64,000 nucleotides of DNA from an uncultured Collinsella sp. (GCA_902470805.1 CABRHX010000009.1:15128-79127); one strand, 5' to 3'; positions 25,381 to 33,280 are shown, counted from the first letter of the stretch. The notes: generated by a model from the letters alone, not told the origin. A program made the numbers and translations.

Positions 25381-26408
25381 TGGCAGATACCAACGAGCGT
25401 ACTCCGCTGCTGAAGGTCGAGCACCTCTCTAAGGAGTTCCCCGCTGAGTCCGGCATGTTCGCCAAGCGTTTTTCCAAGCGCGTCGTCTCTGCTGTAAACG
25501 ACATCTCTTTTGAGATTTATCCTGGCGAGACCTTTGGCCTAGTCGGCGAGTCTGGTTGCGGTAAGTCCACCACGGGCCGTACCATCATGCGCCTGACCAA
25601 GCCGACCGCCGGTAAGGTGTTCTTCCAGGGTAAAGATGTTGCCGAGATGAGCAAGCATGAGATCAAGGACATGCGTCGCGAGATGCAGTTTATCTTCCAG
25701 GATCCCTATGCTTCGCTGAATCCCCGCATGACCATCGGCGAGATCGTCTCCGAGCCCATGACCATTCATGGCGTGGGTACCAAGGAGGAGCGCATTGAGC
25801 GCGTCCGCGAGCTTCTCGACGTCGTTGGACTGAACCCCGAGCACATCAACCGCTATCCGCATGAGTTCTCCGGCGGTCAGCGTCAGCGTGTCGGCATTGC
25901 CCGCGCTTTTGCGCTGAAGCCCAAGCTGATTATCTGCGACGAGCCGGTTTCCGCTCTGGATGTGTCCATTCAGGCCCAGGTTCTGAACCTACTGAAGGAG
26001 CTCCAGGACAAGTTCGGTACCGCATATCTGTTTATCGCCCACGACTTGTCCGTCGTGCAGCACATCTCCGATCGCGTTGCCGTTATGTATCTGGGTAAGA
26101 TGGTCGAGGTTTCGGACTGGAAGACGCTCTACAGCGAGCCTCACCATCCGTACACGCAGTCGCTGCTGTCTGCCGTGCCGGTTCCCGATCCTGATATCCA
26201 GAAGACCCGCAAGCGCATCATCCTCGCTGGCGACCCGCCGTCGCCGCTGGATCCGCCGACCGGCTGCCGTTTCCACACGCGCTGCCCGATCGCGCAGGGC
26301 ATCTGCTCTGAGAAGCTTCCCGAGTTTAAGGAAGTCGCACCGGGCCACTGCTGCGCCTGCCACTTCGCGGAGCCGTTCCCGATCAAGGAATCGCACATCG
26401 ACCTGTAG
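25380..26408 (+). CDS. oppF: Oligopeptide ABC importer ATPase, OppF type
   Basis: Second ATPase of 342 aa, partner of OppD. Walker A GESGCGKS (about 57-64), Q-loop FIFQDPYASLNPR, signature FSGGQRQRVG, Walker B LIICDEPVSALD and H-loop FIAHD are present. The C-terminal extension includes CRFHTRCPIAQGIC and HCCACHF, again a four-cysteine pattern typical of OppF. It ends the operon; a long palindrome begins 17 nt after the stop. Confidence 0.95.
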   Translation: MADTNERTPLLKVEHLSKEFPAESGMFAKRFSKRVVSAVNDISFEIYPGETFGLVGESGCGKSTTGRTIMRLTKPTAGKVFFQGKDVAEMSKHEIKDMRREMQFIFQDPYASLNPRMTIGEIVSEPMTIHGVGTKEERIERVRELLDVVGLNPEHINRYPHEFSGGQRQRVGIARAFALKPKLIICDEPVSALDVSIQAQVLNLLKELQDKFGTAYLFIAHDLSVVQHISDRVAVMYLGKMVEVSDWKTLYSEPHHPYTQSLLSAVPVPDPDIQKTRKRIILAGDPPSPLDPPTGCRFHTRCPIAQGICSEKLPEFKEVAPGHCCACHFAEPFPIKESHIDL

Positions 26409-26424
26409 TCGGTTGTTCTCGTCC

Positions 26425-26556
26425 GGGCCCGCGCTGGACTTAGTTTTCAGAACGTCCTCGACCATGGAAACCCCCTTATCCTGCTCCTTCGGAGCTGCGG
26501 ATAAGGGGGTTTCCTGGTCTGCGGAATGTTCTGAAAACTAAGTCCAGCGCGGGCCC
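26425..26556. repeat. Long nested palindrome, family B copy 1
   Basis: A 132-nt nested inverted repeat. Outer arms of 29 bp are perfectly complementary (26425-26453 with 26528-26556, beginning GGGCCCGCGCTGG). After an internal bulge there is a perfect 16-bp inner stem (GGAAACCCCCTTATCC) and an apex GCTCC-TTC-GGAGC. No T-run follows. It has the same three-tier architecture as the element at 26739-26863, although the sequences differ. Confidence 0.85.
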
Positions 26557-26622
26557 TGCGGCAACGCGGCAGGGAGGGGTGCGATTCCTTGATCGCTCAC
26601 TTAATCTAATAGGAAAGTTAGT

Positions 26623-26652
26623 GAGGCCGGAGCTTTAGCTCCGGCCTCTTTA
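26623..26652 (+). terminator. Rho-independent terminator
   Basis: GAGGCCGGAGC and GCTCCGGCCTC pair around a TTTA-type loop followed by TTTATA. It probably ends the opp operon transcript beyond the palindrome. Between the palindrome and this hairpin there is no open reading frame of note. Confidence 0.75.
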
Positions 26653-26738
26653 TATAAGGGCTCGGCAAAGCCGAGCCACCAAATTTGCATCAGCCCCCAG
26701 AACATGTTTGAGAACTGTGCCTGAAGTATGTATCTGCA

Positions 26739-26863
26739 GGCCCCGAATCGGTGTTGCCTCCCGGCGCATTCCGCAGGGGGAGCGATATTTTGCAGCACGA
26801 AGTGCGCAGCAAAATATCGCTCATGCCCGAGGACGCGCCGGGAGGCAACACCGATTCGGGGCC
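26739..26863. repeat. Long nested palindrome, family B copy 2
   Basis: Outer arms of 29 bp are perfect (26739-26767 with 26835-26863, beginning GGCCCCGAATCGG). The inner stem of 13 bp (AGCGATATTTTGC, 26781-26793 with 26809-26821) and an apex AGCAC-GAA-GTGC complete the structure. Two internal bulges separate the tiers. Perfect conservation over 29 bp of pairing suggests recent origin or active correction. Confidence 0.85.
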
Positions 26864-26901
26864 GGACACACGGATCTACCTGCGCATTTACAAATTCGTA
26901 A

Positions 26902-26950
26902 ACTTTTTTGAAAAAAGTGCTTGCACAGTTCTCGAATCATAGGTTATTAT
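26902..26950 (+). promoter_or_regulatory. tRNA-Leu promoter with upstream palindrome
   Basis: A perfect 17-nt palindrome ACTTTTTTGAAAAAAGT (26902-26918) lies 2 nt before -35 TTGCAC (26921-26926). The -10 is TATTAT (26945-26950) with 18-bp spacing. The same arrangement stands before the tRNA groups at 30433 and 33127. Confidence 0.8.
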
Positions 26951-27007
26951 CTTCCTCGTTGAACGCGCGGGTCCAACAAAACGGACCGCGAATCAACAAC
27001 ATAGCAT

Positions 27008-27097
27008 GTCGGAGTGGCGGAATTGGCAGACGCGCTAGCTTGAGGTGCTAGTGACCGCTTTTTGGTCATGCGGGTTCAAGTCCCGCCTCCGACACCA
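27008..27097 (+). tRNA. tRNA-Leu (anticodon GAG)
   Basis: Cloverleaf with acceptor GTCGGAG/CTCCGAC, anticodon arm CTAGC-TTGAGGT-GCTAG giving GAG, a long variable arm (GACCGCTTTTTGGTC) typical of class II tRNAs, and T-arm GCGGGTTCAAGTCCCGC. The CCA end is encoded. It reads CUC/CUU leucine codons. Confidence 0.97.
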
Positions 27098-27109
27098 TCG
27101 CATTTGAGA

Positions 27110-27130
27110 AGCCTCTTCGGAGGCTTTTTT
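27110..27130 (+). terminator. Terminator after tRNA-Leu
   Basis: AGCCTC-TTCG-GAGGCT followed by six T, 13 nt after the tRNA end. Confidence 0.93.
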
Positions 27131-27156
27131 GTTACCGATAGACGGTGGGGTCCACG

Positions 27157-29502
27157 ATGGAAACGCTTGAACGCAACGAGTGGGCAGACGTTGCCCAACT
27201 AGTCGAGATCACGAGCGATGCTGTCATCATCTGTGAGCTCGACGGAACCATTCTGCATGTGAATAATCGCTTACTTGGTTTGATGTGCGAGGAACGCGCC
27301 GACGTCATCGGTGGAGATGTTAAAGACGTCCTGTACTCATCCGCTTTTGAACGTGCGACGGAACATCGTCTGCCATTTGAAACTGATGGCTCCGAGAACG
27401 AACTGATGCTCAAGCTGAGTGACGGCTCTTTTATCCCCGTCTTGGTTCGTGCGGGCTCCGTGACGCCTCCACGCATCTTTGGGCGCCGCGCGCCACGTGT
27501 CCTGGTGGCGCTCCATAGCATCGAAGAACAGTATTCTCACGACCGTCAACTCAAGCGTGCGTTATCGGAGCTTAGAGTGGCGAACAAGCGTCTCTCTGGC
27601 ACGCTTTCGGTCATTATGAGCACTGTGGGCTCCGATGAGTTACCCAGCCTGCTTGATACTGTTTTGAACCAGCTTGTAGGAACGCTCGATGCTTCGGGTG
27701 CCGCTATCTATTTTTCTGAGAGCGGCGGTTTTAAACTTCGCGGTGTTTCCAAGGAGCTGTACGACAGCTACCTGCCTGAGTTTTTGCCGTATGGCGCTGG
27801 CATTCCGACGTATGTTCTTCGTGAGTCGCGTGCCTGTCGCTTGTCGATTCAACAGGACCTTGAGGGCGATAAGGCCGCCTCCGGTATGTTCATGGACTTG
27901 GACAATCGTTCTAAGCACCTGTTGCGCGTGCAGGATATGCCTCCGTACCGCAGCGAGATCTGTCTTCCCGTTTTTTACGGTACGCAGATCCTTGGCGTGC
28001 TGGAAGTTGGTTGGAAACGCCCCCAGGCACCGCTCGCCTATGACGTTAATGTACTCGAGGTCACTTGCGATTACTTGTCTATCCAACTGGTCGGCATGGC
28101 ATCGAGTCTTCGCTCTCGTCGCACGGCCGAGCTTGGCCGCTCGCTCAATGTCTTACGTGATGAGTTGTTTACCTTTCTAGACGATTCCGTCGCGGCTACC
28201 CAGGCGGTATCGTCCGAGATCTGCAATATGCTCAACTGCCATTTTTGCCCTGTTGAGTATGACGCCAGTCTGGATTCCTACGTCATAGATTTTGAAGGCG
28301 GCAGTCGCGTTGCTTTGCCGGACGATCCCGAGAAGCTTTTCTTTTCCACGACGGCGCCAGCGGCACGTCTGGGGGCTGGCCCTGATGGCTTTGAGGCATC
28401 TGTTTTGGGGGGTACGAGTGCCGAGGACCTTAAACACGTCCGTATAACTCGCGTTGACGAATCGATGCCTATGGGAGGCTGGCTTAGGGCGCATGGTCTG
28501 CCTTGTCAAGGTCTCTACGTCGACTCCGGCATCGAGGCGGGGCACCCGCGCTCTGAGGGCGATGGCAAGCACAGTAGCGACGCGATTGTTCCTGCTTCTG
28601 TTGCGAAGAGCCCGACGACGCGCGCGCTGCTGCTTCGTGATGGTAGCCAAGAGCCGATTGATGACCTTGAATATGACTACTTGGTGCACTTGGCGCATGA
28701 CTTTGAACTGATCTACGAAGGCGAATCTCAAAAGCGCGAGGAGCGCCATATCGCTCAGACGCTCCAGATTGGCATGAGAAATTCCCTGGGGGATGTTCCG
28801 GGTATCGCAACCGATTCGGTGTACCTGTCGGCCACGAATTCGGCGTTGGTCGGAGGCGATTTCTATACGCTCATTCGTCTTCCCGACGACTGCGCCGTCA
28901 TGATTCTGGGTGATGTGTCTGGCAAAGGCATTGAGGCCGCATCGATGTCCGCGCTCGTCAAGACGGCCCTGACGGCATATGCCTGGGAGGGCGCTGGACC
29001 GGCCCGCATGGCACGCTCCCTTAACAGCATGCTCATGGGCTTTTCGAGGGTCGAGACGTTCGTGACGGCCTTTATCGCCAAGATTGACCTTAAAGCCGGA
29101 CGCGCAACGTATTGTTCGGCGGGCCATCCTCCGACCATGGTCATCAGGCCAGAGTCGATGCCGCTGGGTGGCGGCGAGGCCCGTGGGGAAGAGGTTGAGC
29201 TGCTTGGATGCCAATCGGGCGTAATCGGTGCCTTTGAGAGCATGGTGTACGAGACAGGCGTGTTTACGTTTGCCCCCGGCGACATGCTCTTCATGTATAC
29301 GGATGGAACGATTGAGGCCCGCGACCGCACCGGAGCGTTCTTTGGCGAGCAGCGCTTGCGCGACCTTCTGCTCTCTGTCTCGGGTGAGGGCGTATCGGGC
29401 ATTTGCGGCAAGGTCTTGGGCGAGCTTGAGCGATTTACCGAATCGGCGCTGGACGATGACATTGCATTGGTGTCCCTTGAGTTTTTACGGGGTCGTTCAT
29501 AG
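27157..29502 (+). CDS. PAS/GAF-containing PP2C (SpoIIE/RsbU-type) serine phosphatase
   Basis: A 781-residue signalling phosphatase. A PAS domain comes first (about 5-70; AVIICELDGTILHVNNRLLGL), then a GAF domain (about 155-310; a YFSESGGFKLRGVS segment and YGTQILGVLEV), a divergent middle region, and the PP2C/SpoIIE catalytic domain (about 545-781). Catalytic metal ligands are visible in VGGDFYTL, GDVSGKGIEA and DDDIALVSL. Such proteins dephosphorylate STAS-domain anti-sigma antagonists in response to sensory input. The next gene encodes exactly such a STAS domain. ATG 27157 is chosen because GGTGGGG is 6 nt upstream; GTG 27145 is the alternative. No membrane segment is seen. Confidence 0.9.
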   Translation: METLERNEWADVAQLVEITSDAVIICELDGTILHVNNRLLGLMCEERADVIGGDVKDVLYSSAFERATEHRLPFETDGSENELMLKLSDGSFIPVLVRAGSVTPPRIFGRRAPRVLVALHSIEEQYSHDRQLKRALSELRVANKRLSGTLSVIMSTVGSDELPSLLDTVLNQLVGTLDASGAAIYFSESGGFKLRGVSKELYDSYLPEFLPYGAGIPTYVLRESRACRLSIQQDLEGDKAASGMFMDLDNRSKHLLRVQDMPPYRSEICLPVFYGTQILGVLEVGWKRPQAPLAYDVNVLEVTCDYLSIQLVGMASSLRSRRTAELGRSLNVLRDELFTFLDDSVAATQAVSSEICNMLNCHFCPVEYDASLDSYVIDFEGGSRVALPDDPEKLFFSTTAPAARLGAGPDGFEASVLGGTSAEDLKHVRITRVDESMPMGGWLRAHGLPCQGLYVDSGIEAGHPRSEGDGKHSSDAIVPASVAKSPTTRALLLRDGSQEPIDDLEYDYLVHLAHDFELIYEGESQKREERHIAQTLQIGMRNSLGDVPGIATDSVYLSATNSALVGGDFYTLIRLPDDCAVMILGDVSGKGIEAASMSALVKTALTAYAWEGAGPARMARSLNSMLMGFSRVETFVTAFIAKIDLKAGRATYCSAGHPPTMVIRPESMPLGGGEARGEEVELLGCQSGVIGAFESMVYETGVFTFAPGDMLFMYTDGTIEARDRTGAFFGEQRLRDLLLSVSGEGVSGICGKVLGELERFTESALDDDIALVSLEFLRGRS

Positions 29503-29580
29503 ACGACGCTGGGCGGGCTGAATCCGTACGGTTGGGGAAACGAATGCATCGAGTGGGCTTTTTTGGGGAACCATGGTCGT

Positions 29581-30327
29581 ATGAATGAGTGGAATGACAT
29601 AGCGGTTTTGACGCCACCAGGCGATATCGACATCGCCACGGTGCCTGCGCTGCGTCGGCGGTTGGATGCTTTGATTGGCCGCGGCGTGCGTCGTGTCGTC
29701 ATCAACTGTCAGGCTGTTAGCTTTATCGATTCTACGGGCTTGGCATTCCTGCTTACGCGCGCTCGTGAGCTTATGAGGCGAGAAGGCCTGCTTTCGCTCG
29801 TCAATGCATCAGGTGAAGTTGTTCGCTTTTTGGAGATTGCTCGTCTTGTCGATATCCTTCATGTCGTGGGGCCGGCACGGGAGTCAATTCCTGCCATTCC
29901 GGTGGGGGAGCTGCCTCGCTGGAGTAAGAGCGTTGAGGTCCGTCAGGGTATCGAGAATCTTCCATACTACCGACATCGCATCGCCGAACTCCTTGAATCG
30001 CTTCCGTTGCGCCGTGACGAGCGCTACGATGTCGCATTGGCGTCGGGGGAGGCGCTGGGTAATGCCTATGACCATGCGGGCGGTATCGGGTGCGTCCTGA
30101 CGGTTCAGGCCTATGGCGATCGCGTTGTGGTTGAGGTGCTTGATCGAGGTGCCGGCTATTCTATCGATGAAACGAGCGAACCGGTCGCATCCGAGGAACG
30201 CGGCCGTGGCATCAAGCTTATGCGTATGCTCGTCGATAACGTGGAGGTTGCTCGTCGTACGGACGGCGCCGGCACGCGCGTGCAGATGGTGAAGCTGTTT
30301 AGCGGAGCGCTGGAATCGTGTGCCTAG
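29581..30327 (+). CDS. Fusion of STAS anti-sigma antagonist and HATPase anti-sigma kinase
   Basis: A 248-aa chain joining two partner-switch modules. Residues about 1-100 are a STAS domain (SpoIIAA/RsbV type) with the phosphorylatable serine in FIDSTGLAFL. Residues about 115-248 are a GHKL kinase-like ATPase (SpoIIAB/RsbW type) with N-box ASGEALGNAYDHA, G1 DRGAGY and G2 GRGIKLMR. Normally antagonist and kinase are separate proteins that bind each other. Here they sit on one polypeptide, 78 bp downstream of their predicted phosphatase. No sigma factor gene is adjacent, so the output target is unknown. ATG 29581 is the start used; TTG 29563 would add six residues. Confidence 0.88.
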   Translation: MNEWNDIAVLTPPGDIDIATVPALRRRLDALIGRGVRRVVINCQAVSFIDSTGLAFLLTRARELMRREGLLSLVNASGEVVRFLEIARLVDILHVVGPARESIPAIPVGELPRWSKSVEVRQGIENLPYYRHRIAELLESLPLRRDERYDVALASGEALGNAYDHAGGIGCVLTVQAYGDRVVVEVLDRGAGYSIDETSEPVASEERGRGIKLMRMLVDNVEVARRTDGAGTRVQMVKLFSGALESCA

Positions 30328-30372
30328 CCAATCGCTTTAGCGCGTTTAGCTACTAAGAACATGCGGCAGACA

Positions 30373-30420
30373 AGTTTTTTGAAAAAAGTACTTGCGTCTT
30401 TTGGACAACTCGCGTAAATT
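30373..30420 (+). promoter_or_regulatory. Promoter of the tRNA-Gly/Cys/Gly group
   Basis: AGTTTTTTGAAAAAAGT, one base off the palindrome at the tRNA-Leu promoter, then -35 TTGCGT (30392-30397), a 17-bp spacer and -10 TAAATT (30415-30420). Confidence 0.8.
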
Positions 30421-30432
30421 AATAACCCGCAA

Positions 30433-30508
30433 GCGGACATGGCTCAGTTGGTAGAGCACAACCTTGCCAAGGTTGGGGTCGCGGGTTCGAGCCCCGTTGT
30501 CCGCTCCA
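30433..30508 (+). tRNA. tRNA-Gly (anticodon GCC), copy 1
   Basis: Acceptor GCGGACA/TGTCCGC, anticodon arm CAACC-TTGCCAA-GGTTG giving GCC, T-arm GCGGGTTCGAGCCCCGT, encoded CCA. Two further identical copies are at 30659 and 33127. Confidence 0.97.
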
Positions 30509-30518
30509 TTGCATTTCC

Positions 30519-30541
30519 GGACCGTTTAGGCGGTCCTTTTT
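30519..30541 (+). terminator. Terminator-like hairpin between tRNA-Gly and tRNA-Cys
   Basis: GGACCG and CGGTCC pair around TTTAGG, followed by TTTTT. As tRNA-Cys begins 2 nt later without its own promoter, readthrough or processing must occur. Confidence 0.75.
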
Positions 30542-30542
30542 C

Positions 30543-30616
30543 GGCGAAGTGGCCAAGTGGTAAGGCAGAGGCCTGCAAAGCCTTTACCCCCGGTTCGAAT
30601 CCGGGCTTCGCCTCCA
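30543..30616 (+). tRNA. tRNA-Cys (anticodon GCA)
   Basis: Acceptor GGCGAAG/CTTCGCC, anticodon loop CTGCAAA within GAGGC/GCCTT giving GCA, T-arm CCCGGTTCGAATCCGGG, encoded CCA (74 nt). Confidence 0.96.
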
Positions 30617-30625
30617 GGCAACATC

Positions 30626-30651
30626 CGGGCGCTCCGGCGCCCGTTTTGTTT
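30626..30651 (+). terminator. Hairpin between tRNA-Cys and tRNA-Gly
   Basis: CGGGCGC-TCCG-GCGCCCG followed by TTTTGTTTT. Confidence 0.78.
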
Positions 30652-30658
30652 TACATAT

Positions 30659-30734
30659 GCGGACATGGCTCAGTTGGTAGAGCACAACCTTGCCAAGGTT
30701 GGGGTCGCGGGTTCGAGCCCCGTTGTCCGCTCCA
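30659..30734 (+). tRNA. tRNA-Gly (anticodon GCC), copy 2
   Basis: Identical over all 76 nt to the copy at 30433-30508, including CCA. It has no separate promoter of the conserved type and is probably read through from the first copy. Confidence 0.97.
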
Positions 30735-30742
30735 AACGCAAC

Positions 30743-30773
30743 AGCCCGGCTACTACGGTAGCCGGGCTTTTTT
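30743..30773 (+). terminator. Terminator after the tRNA group
   Basis: AGCCCGGCTAC-TAC-GGTAGCCGGGCT followed by six T. Confidence 0.93.
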
Positions 30774-30786
30774 GTATCCATCGCAT

Positions 30787-30812
30787 GGGCTCGAACCCGA
30801 GAGGGAGCGAGC
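30787..30812. repeat. Direct repeat R1, copy 1 (26 bp)
   Basis: A 26-nt sequence beginning GGGCTCGAACCCGAGAGG is repeated identically at 31133-31158, 346 bp away. It resembles a tRNA T-arm (CTCGAACCCG) but no cloverleaf surrounds either copy. Confidence 0.8.
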
Positions 30813-30903
30813 GTTAAGCAAACGCGGAGCGTTTGTAGCGAGCTGGCGAGGTCGCCGGCAGGCGGCCGAAGCCGGTGCGGATCCGCGAAGCGGATACGCG
30901 GAC

Positions 30904-30921
30904 GCCCCGTTGTCCGCTCCA
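30904..30921 (+). pseudogene. 3'-end remnant of tRNA-Gly
   Basis: The last 18 nt of the tRNA-Gly gene, including CCA (GCCCCGTTGTCCGCTCCA), recur here 187 bp beyond the intact copy and are followed by another terminator (30930-30956). The rest of the tRNA is missing. Such duplicated tRNA 3' ends are typical of attachment sites or of unequal recombination; no integrase remains nearby. Confidence 0.7.
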
Positions 30922-30929
30922 ACTATGTT

Positions 30930-30956
30930 ACGCGGTTCTAACGAACCGCGTTTTTT
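30930..30956 (+). terminator. Terminator after the tRNA remnant
   Basis: ACGCGGTTC-TAAC-GAACCGCGT followed by a T-run. It sits after the remnant as a normal terminator sits after an intact tRNA gene. Confidence 0.9.
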
Positions 30957-30967
30957 GTTGACGCTGT

Positions 30968-31071
30968 GCGAGCCCCGGGCACCCCATCTTGCCCCTCAAT
31001 CGTCGGTCGCGTACATAAAGTACGCTTCCCTCCTCTTTCACGGCAACCTGGGGCACCCGGAGCCCGCTCGC
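30968..31071. repeat. Intergenic palindrome, family A copy 3
   Basis: A 104-nt palindrome with outer arms GCGAGCCCCGGGCACCCC against GGGGCACCCGGAGCCCGCTCGC and an apex GCGTAC-ATAAA-GTACGC. On the reverse strand its core reads GTGAAAGAGGAGGGAAGCG, nearly the same as in the palindrome at 12119-12216, and its left arm matches the one at 10969-11063. Confidence 0.78.
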
Positions 31072-31132
31072 TGTCGTGGCCGGGGGAGTGAGTCTTCCAT
31101 TCTTTTCGCCTCATTGGTCAATCCGCCCCAGG

Positions 31133-31158
31133 GGGCTCGAACCCGAGAGGGAGCGAGC
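31133..31158. repeat. Direct repeat R1, copy 2 (26 bp)
   Basis: Identical to 30787-30812. Together they bracket 320 bases containing the tRNA-Gly remnant, a terminator and a palindrome. The remaining DNA to the next gene start (31261) shows only a ribosome site. Confidence 0.8.
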
Positions 31159-31260
31159 ATTTTTTTGGAGCGTGGGTGGGGCGTTGTTTGTCGCGAATGT
31201 CTGCCTTGGGCGTATCATCGTGGACATCTCGCAAACCTCGTTGCAAGGGAGATATGCCCC

Positions 31261-32994
31261 ATGGCTACAGAAATAACCTCTTCGCGCTCATGGATGTCCG
31301 ATGCCGCGATCTATCAGATTTACCCGCGCTCGTTTAAGGATTCGACCGGTTCGGGTCTGGGCGATATCGCGGGCATTACCCAGAAGATGGACTATCTTGA
31401 GCGGCTGGGTATCGAGGCCATCTGGCTGAGCCCGTTTTACCCATCGCCTCTTGTCGATGGTGGCTATGATGTGGCGGACTACTGCGATGTCGACCCACGT
31501 CTCGGCTCGCTTGACGACTTCGACGACATGATCGCTGCGGCTCACGCGCGCGGCATCAAGGTCATCGTCGACATCGTGCCCAACCATTCATCCAACCAGC
31601 ACCCCTGGTTCAAAGCCGCTCTTGCCGCCGGCCCCGGTTCTCCCGAGCGCGCCCGTTATATCTTCCGCGATGGTTGCGGCGAGCATGGCGAGCTGCCTCC
31701 CACCAATTGGAATGCCAACTTTGGCGGCCCCGCCTGGACGCGTGTTGCGGACGGTCAGTGGTATCTGCACATGTTTACGCCCGAGCAGCCGGACTTTGAC
31801 TGGTCATGCCCTGAGGTTCACGCGCTCTTTTGCGACGTCCTGGCGTTTTGGAGCGATCGAGGCGTCGACGGCTTTCGCATTGATGTGGCGCAGGGTCTCG
31901 CCAAGGATCTCGACCGCGATGACCTCGACCGGTGGCATCTCGCCGAGGGCGATGACATGGTTGACGACGGCACCCATCCGCTGTGGGACCGCAATGAGGT
32001 CCACGAGATCTATCGCGAGTGGCGCCGCGTGTTCGACCGCTATAATCCGCCGCGCAGTGCCGTTGCCGAGGCGTGGGTGCTGCCCGAGCGCCAGTATCTC
32101 TACGCGCGTCCCAGCGAGCTTGGCCAGACATTCAACTTTGAGTTTGCCAAGGCCACTTGGACCTATGATGACATGCACACTGCAATCGAGAAGGGCTTGA
32201 AGGCAGCCGTCGAATCCGATTCCGCCTCGACCTGGGTACTCTCCAACCACGACGTGCCGCGCGTGGCGACACGCTATGCCCTGCCGCAAATCAAGGCGAC
32301 GCGCTACCACCAGATTGCGCTCGACTGGCTCTTACGCGACGGGTCGTCTTATGACGAGGACCGTGAACTCGGCGAGCGCCGCGCGCGGGCGGCCCTTTTG
32401 CTTGAACTGTCGCTTCCGGGCTCGGCATACGTGTATCAGGGTGAGGAGCTCGGCCTTTTTGAGGTGGCTGATATCCCGTGGGCTGCACTCGAAGACCCTA
32501 CTGCGACCAATACGCACGGACCGAAGCGTGAGAAGGGGCGCGACGGCTGTCGTGTGCCCCTGCCGTGGGCGGCGGCGGACGATCCCGCGCATGGCGGATC
32601 GTTTGGGTTTTCGCCGGCAGACGCCGATGCGGCGCCCCATCTGCCGCAGCCTGCATGGTTTTCCGATTATGCTGCCGATAGGGAAGAAGTGGACCCGACA
32701 TCGATGCTTGCGCTCTATCGTGACGCCCTCTGGCTGCGGCGCAAGCTGCGCGGGTGCGCCAACGATCTTGCGTGGCTCGATCTTGACGGGCGCACCGGTC
32801 TTGCGGATGGTGCCGAGGGCGCTGAGGGCGGCGTCATCGCCTATCGCCGCGATAACGGCTGGGCGTGTGTGACGAACTTCGGTGCAGCACCCGTGGAGCT
32901 GCCGGCGGGCAGGGTCCTGCTCACCTCATCACCGCTTGCAGACGGCAGGCTCGCACAGGACAGCTCTGCCTGGATCATGCTCGGTGAGATGTAG
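31261..32994 (+). CDS. GH13 alpha-glucosidase / oligo-1,6-glucosidase
   Basis: Cytoplasmic alpha-amylase-family hydrolase of 577 aa acting on short alpha-glucosides such as maltose, isomaltose or sucrose. The TIM barrel begins with AIYQIYPRSFKDS. Catalytic nucleophile Asp208 is in GFRIDVAQ, acid/base Glu270 in VAEAW and the transition-state stabiliser Asp331 in SNHDVPR; region I is DIVPNHSS. A C-terminal beta-domain follows (about 480-577). No signal peptide is present. The reading frame continues upstream through the tRNA region, but ATG 31261 is preceded by AAGGGAGA and starts the domain properly. It stands alone between tRNA groups; the exact substrate cannot be decided from sequence. Confidence 0.93.
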   Translation: MATEITSSRSWMSDAAIYQIYPRSFKDSTGSGLGDIAGITQKMDYLERLGIEAIWLSPFYPSPLVDGGYDVADYCDVDPRLGSLDDFDDMIAAAHARGIKVIVDIVPNHSSNQHPWFKAALAAGPGSPERARYIFRDGCGEHGELPPTNWNANFGGPAWTRVADGQWYLHMFTPEQPDFDWSCPEVHALFCDVLAFWSDRGVDGFRIDVAQGLAKDLDRDDLDRWHLAEGDDMVDDGTHPLWDRNEVHEIYREWRRVFDRYNPPRSAVAEAWVLPERQYLYARPSELGQTFNFEFAKATWTYDDMHTAIEKGLKAAVESDSASTWVLSNHDVPRVATRYALPQIKATRYHQIALDWLLRDGSSYDEDRELGERRARAALLLELSLPGSAYVYQGEELGLFEVADIPWAALEDPTATNTHGPKREKGRDGCRVPLPWAAADDPAHGGSFGFSPADADAAPHLPQPAWFSDYAADREEVDPTSMLALYRDALWLRRKLRGCANDLAWLDLDGRTGLADGAEGAEGGVIAYRRDNGWACVTNFGAAPVELPAGRVLLTSSPLADGRLAQDSSAWIMLGEM

Positions 32995-33067
32995 GGGCAT
33001 CTCGCTGCGAGCCTGCGTTTGTCCACGCCTTTCGTGACGACTGATGCCCTCGCGAGAGCGTCGCAAA

Positions 33068-33114
33068 ACTTTTCAAAAAAAGTTCTTGCATAGGATGCGG
33101 GCATCACGTAAGAT
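33068..33114 (+). promoter_or_regulatory. Promoter of the tRNA-Gly/Val group
   Basis: AACTTTTCAAAAAAAGTT upstream element, -35 TTGCAT (33086-33091), 17-bp spacer, -10 TAAGAT (33109-33114). This is the third instance of the same arrangement in the window. Confidence 0.8.
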
Positions 33115-33126
33115 TAATCCTTGTAA

Positions 33127-33202
33127 GCGGACATGGCTCAGTTGGTAGAGCACAACCTTGCCAAGGTTGGGGTCGCGGGTTCGAGCCCCGTTGTCCGCTC
33201 CA
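33127..33202 (+). tRNA. tRNA-Gly (anticodon GCC), copy 3
   Basis: Identical to the copies at 30433 and 30659, with encoded CCA. Confidence 0.97.
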
Positions 33203-33205
33203 TTT

Positions 33206-33280
33206 GGGCGTTTAGCTCAGGGGGAGAGCGCTTCCCTGACACGGAAGAGGTCAGAAGTTCAAATCTTCTAACGCCCACCA
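33206..33280 (+). tRNA. tRNA-Val (anticodon GAC)
   Basis: Acceptor GGGCGTT/AACGCCC, anticodon arm CTTCC-CTGACAC-GGAAG giving GAC, T-arm AGAAGTTCAAATCTTCT, encoded CCA. It begins 3 nt after tRNA-Gly, so the two are cotranscribed. Confidence 0.96.

Noticed and set aside
30439..31260. Open reading frame extending from the tRNA-Gly gene into the glucosidase
   Set aside because: It runs through two tRNA-Gly genes, a tRNA-Cys gene, terminators and a palindrome; the glucosidase has a proper ribosome site at 31261.
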